NCBI RefSeq assembly: GCF_009429125.1 | Contig: NZ_CP045529.1 | Location: 2,356,001 to 2,420,000, forward strand | Length of the DNA stretch: 64,000 bases | Reading direction: 5' to 3' | Source of the DNA: Luteimicrobium xylanilyticum | GTDB lineage: Bacteria > Actinomycetota > Actinomycetes > Actinomycetales > Cellulomonadaceae | In this document: positions 62,209 to 64,000 of the stretch, one piece after another | Numbering within the stretch: the first letter of the stretch is position 1 | How the letters are laid out: every line of letters begins with the position of its first letter | Translations under genes and position numbers: made by a program | Notes under the pieces: generated by a model | Seen by the model: only the letters and a program-made list of their open reading frames with translations | Database searches by the model: none | Told to the model about the DNA's origin: nothing

Positions 62209-63149
62209 CCCTTGACCGACCCGGAGGTCAGGCCCCCGACGATGTACTTCTGCAGGAAGAGGAACAGCAGGATCACCGGGATCGCCGCGAGCACCGCGCC
62301 CGCCGCGAACAGGCCCCACGGGGCGTTCCGCTCGTCCGACGCCCACTGGTACAGCCCGATCGCGAGCGTGAACTTCGAGTTCGACTGGAGCACGGTGCTC
62401 GCGATGAAGAACTCGCCGTAGGTGCTGATGAAGGACAGCAGCCCGACGACCACGAGGATCGGCGTCACGAGCGGCATGATGATCGTCCAGAAGACCTGGG
62501 CGTGGCTCGCGCCGTCGATGCGCGCGGCCTCGTCGAGCTCCTTGGGCACCGTGTTGAAGAACCCGTAGAGCAGGAACGTGTTCACGCCGAGCGCCCCGCC
62601 CAGGTACACCGCGATCAGGCCGGGGATCGAGTTGAGCCCCAGGACCGGGAACACGTCCTTGAGCTGCAGGAGCAGGAGGAAGATCGCGACCGCGGCGAGC
62701 ATCTGCGGGAACATCTGGACCAGCAGCAGCCCGGTCAGCGTCGAGCGCCGCCCGCGGAAGCGGTAGCGCGAGAACGCGTACGCGGCCGCGGCACCCATGA
62801 GCACGGTGCCGATCGCCGTGACGACGCAGATCACGAGGGAGTTGACCGCCCACCCGCCGAACCCGCGACCGAAGAGCTCCCCGAAGTTGGACAGGCTGAC
62901 CGTCGAGAAGAGGTCGTTCGAGCCGGTCAGGCTGCCGTTCGGGTTGAGGGCGGCCGAGAGCACGTACAGCAGCGGCAGGACGCAGTAGACGATGACGACG
63001 ACGCCCACCACGTGGCGCCAGCCGACCTCCTTCCACCAGCGTCGGCCGCGCAGGCGGGTGTCGTTGACGCGTCCCGCGGGCCTGCCGGCGTCGCCGGTGC
63101 CGCCAGTGCCGCCGGTGGTCGAGGCGACGGTCGGGTCGATGGCAGCCAT
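62205..63149 (-). CDS. malG: Maltodextrin-type ABC transporter permease (MalG-like)
   Basis: A 314-residue permease with a Gly/Thr-rich N-terminus of about 40 residues and six membrane helices. The EAA loop is ELDEAARIDGASHAQVFWTI, and the end KYIVGGLTSGSVKG is typical of MalG. Only one base separates it from the MalF-like stop. It is coupled to the GH13 gene. The ATPase and binding protein are not in view. Confidence 0.92.
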   Translation of the reverse strand: MAAIDPTVASTTGGTGGTGDAGRPAGRVNDTRLRGRRWWKEVGWRHVVGVVVIVYCVLPLLYVLSAALNPNGSLTGSNDLFSTVSLSNFGELFGRGFGGWAVNSLVICVVTAIGTVLMGAAAAYAFSRYRFRGRRSTLTGLLLVQMFPQMLAAVAIFLLLLQLKDVFPVLGLNSIPGLIAVYLGGALGVNTFLLYGFFNTVPKELDEAARIDGASHAQVFWTIIMPLVTPILVVVGLLSFISTYGEFFIASTVLQSNSKFTLAIGLYQWASDERNAPWGLFAAGAVLAAIPVILLFLFLQKYIVGGLTSGSVKG

Positions 63150-63150
63150 G

Positions 63151-64000
63151 TCAGAGCTCCTCGAGGGTGCGCGTCCGCCGGAAGCCGATCCAGGAGATCA
63201 CGCCGACGACGATGAAGATGAGGATGGAGACGGCGCTCGCGAGGCCGTAGTCGTTGGAGCCGGTGCCGAAGGCCACCGAGTAGACCATCGAGATGAGGAT
63301 GTCCGTGCTGCCGACCGGCACGGGCGCCCCGACGAAGTCCGGGCCACCGCCCGTCAGCAGGTAGATGAGCGTGAAGTTGTTGAAGTTGAAGGCGAAGCTC
63401 GAGATCAGCAGCGGCGCGACGCTGACCATGAGCAGCGGCAGGGTGATCGAGCGGAACGCTCGCCAGGCTCCGGCGCCGTCCATGCGCGCGGACTCCATGA
63501 CGTCGCCCGGGATGGACTGCAGCGCGCCCGTGCAGATCAGGAACATGTACGGGAACCCGAGCCAGAGGTTCACGCCGAGCACCGACAGCTTCGCGAGCCA
63601 CGGGTCGCCGAGCCAGTCGATGTTCGCCCCGCCCAGGAGCACCTGGTTCACGAACCCGAACTTCGAGTTCAGCATGCCGCTCCACACGAGCGCCGCGAGG
63701 AAGCCTGGGAACGCGTACGGGAGGATCAGCAGCGACCGGTAGATCTTGCGACCGCGCACCCGCGGGTCGTTGAAGACGAGCGCGAGGAAGAGTCCGAGGA
63801 AGAACGTCGTCGCCACCGACAGGAACGCGAACGCGAACGTCCACAGCGTGACCTTGAGGAAGATCCCCGACAGCCGGGAGTCGGTGAACATCGTCGTGAA
63901 GTTCTCCCAGCCGACGGTGACCCGCCAGCCCGGCTCGAGCTTCTCGCCCTTGGCCGACACGAAGTTGCCGTGGTCGGACGGCGTGTAGGTGACACCGGTC
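63151..64000 (-). CDS. malF: Maltodextrin-type ABC transporter permease (MalF-like), partial
   Basis: About 283 codons of a permease whose 5' end lies beyond the right edge; the frame stays open from 63151. The extracellular-loop motif YTPSDHGNFVSAKGEKLEPG-like stretch and GWRVTVGWENF recall MalF, and the EAA loop is DVMESARMDGAGAWRAFRSI. At least five helices are visible. It is probably preceded by a maltose-binding protein gene. The ATG at 63960 is internal, not the true start. Confidence 0.9.
   Translation of the reverse strand, partial: TGVTYTPSDHGNFVSAKGEKLEPGWRVTVGWENFTTMFTDSRLSGIFLKVTLWTFAFAFLSVATTFFLGLFLALVFNDPRVRGRKIYRSLLILPYAFPGFLAALVWSGMLNSKFGFVNQVLLGGANIDWLGDPWLAKLSVLGVNLWLGFPYMFLICTGALQSIPGDVMESARMDGAGAWRAFRSITLPLLMVSVAPLLISSFAFNFNNFTLIYLLTGGGPDFVGAPVPVGSTDILISMVYSVAFGTGSNDYGLASAVSILIFIVVGVISWIGFRRTRTLEEL

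Overview
The window is very GC-rich, densely packed bacterial DNA. GTG starts, 4-base GTGA/ATGA gene overlaps and actinobacterial marker genes (DUF4191, DUF3145, DUF3052, class E sortase, homodimeric aceE, ppgK, a PucR-type regulator beside fabD) point to a high-GC actinobacterium. The carbohydrate genes suggest Cellulomonas or a close relative. That placement is inference from gene content, not a database match.

Layout. (1) 1-10.2 kb: the end of a kinase-like gene, the lipoate genes lipB-lipA, then nitrogen assimilation: glnA with a clear GlnR operator, and the convergent pair glnA2-glnE. (2) 10.2-16.4 kb: nadE-panB, map-ppgK, two paralogous STAS proteins, and the RNase P RNA. (3) 16.4-30.3 kb: housekeeping and stress genes (tautomerase, yaaA, histidine phosphatase, zinc-ribbon protein, Nif3-like, a PolA-like orphan polymerase, nitronate monooxygenase, VOC and EthD proteins, tRNA-Val, ahpE), then aceE. 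Two copies of an 82-bp structured repeat follow aceE and the next operon. (4) 30.4-35.8 kb: a four-gene sugar operon (TIM-barrel isomerase, two Gfo/Idh dehydrogenases, second isomerase) read away from a ROK regulator. (5) 35.8-41.9 kb: type II fatty acid synthesis (PucR/FasR-like regulator, fabD, acpP, fabF, no fabH), DUF3145 and def. (6) 42.0-50.3 kb: LacI regulator, ABC sugar importer, GH31 alpha-xylosidase and GH1 beta-glucosidase, a likely xyloglucan-oligosaccharide locus. (7) 50.3-58.9 kb: two tRNAs, GNAT, a sortase, dnaG, AraC and VOC proteins, DUF1295, dgt. (8) 58.9-64 kb: a decayed metallophosphoesterase, then pfkB, a GH13 enzyme and malG/malF-like permeases, the last running off the right edge.

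Gene interplay. GlnE modifies the adjacent GlnA, while GlnA2 lacks the adenylylation tyrosine. The PucR-type gene and fabD share an inverted repeat TTGTRG-N5-CYACAA that could be its operator. The LacI gene carries two abutting 12-bp palindromes just downstream of a good promoter. Many genes have a -10 box only 6-8 bases from the start codon and no Shine-Dalgarno, which suggests leaderless transcripts. No IS element, prophage or CRISPR array was seen.
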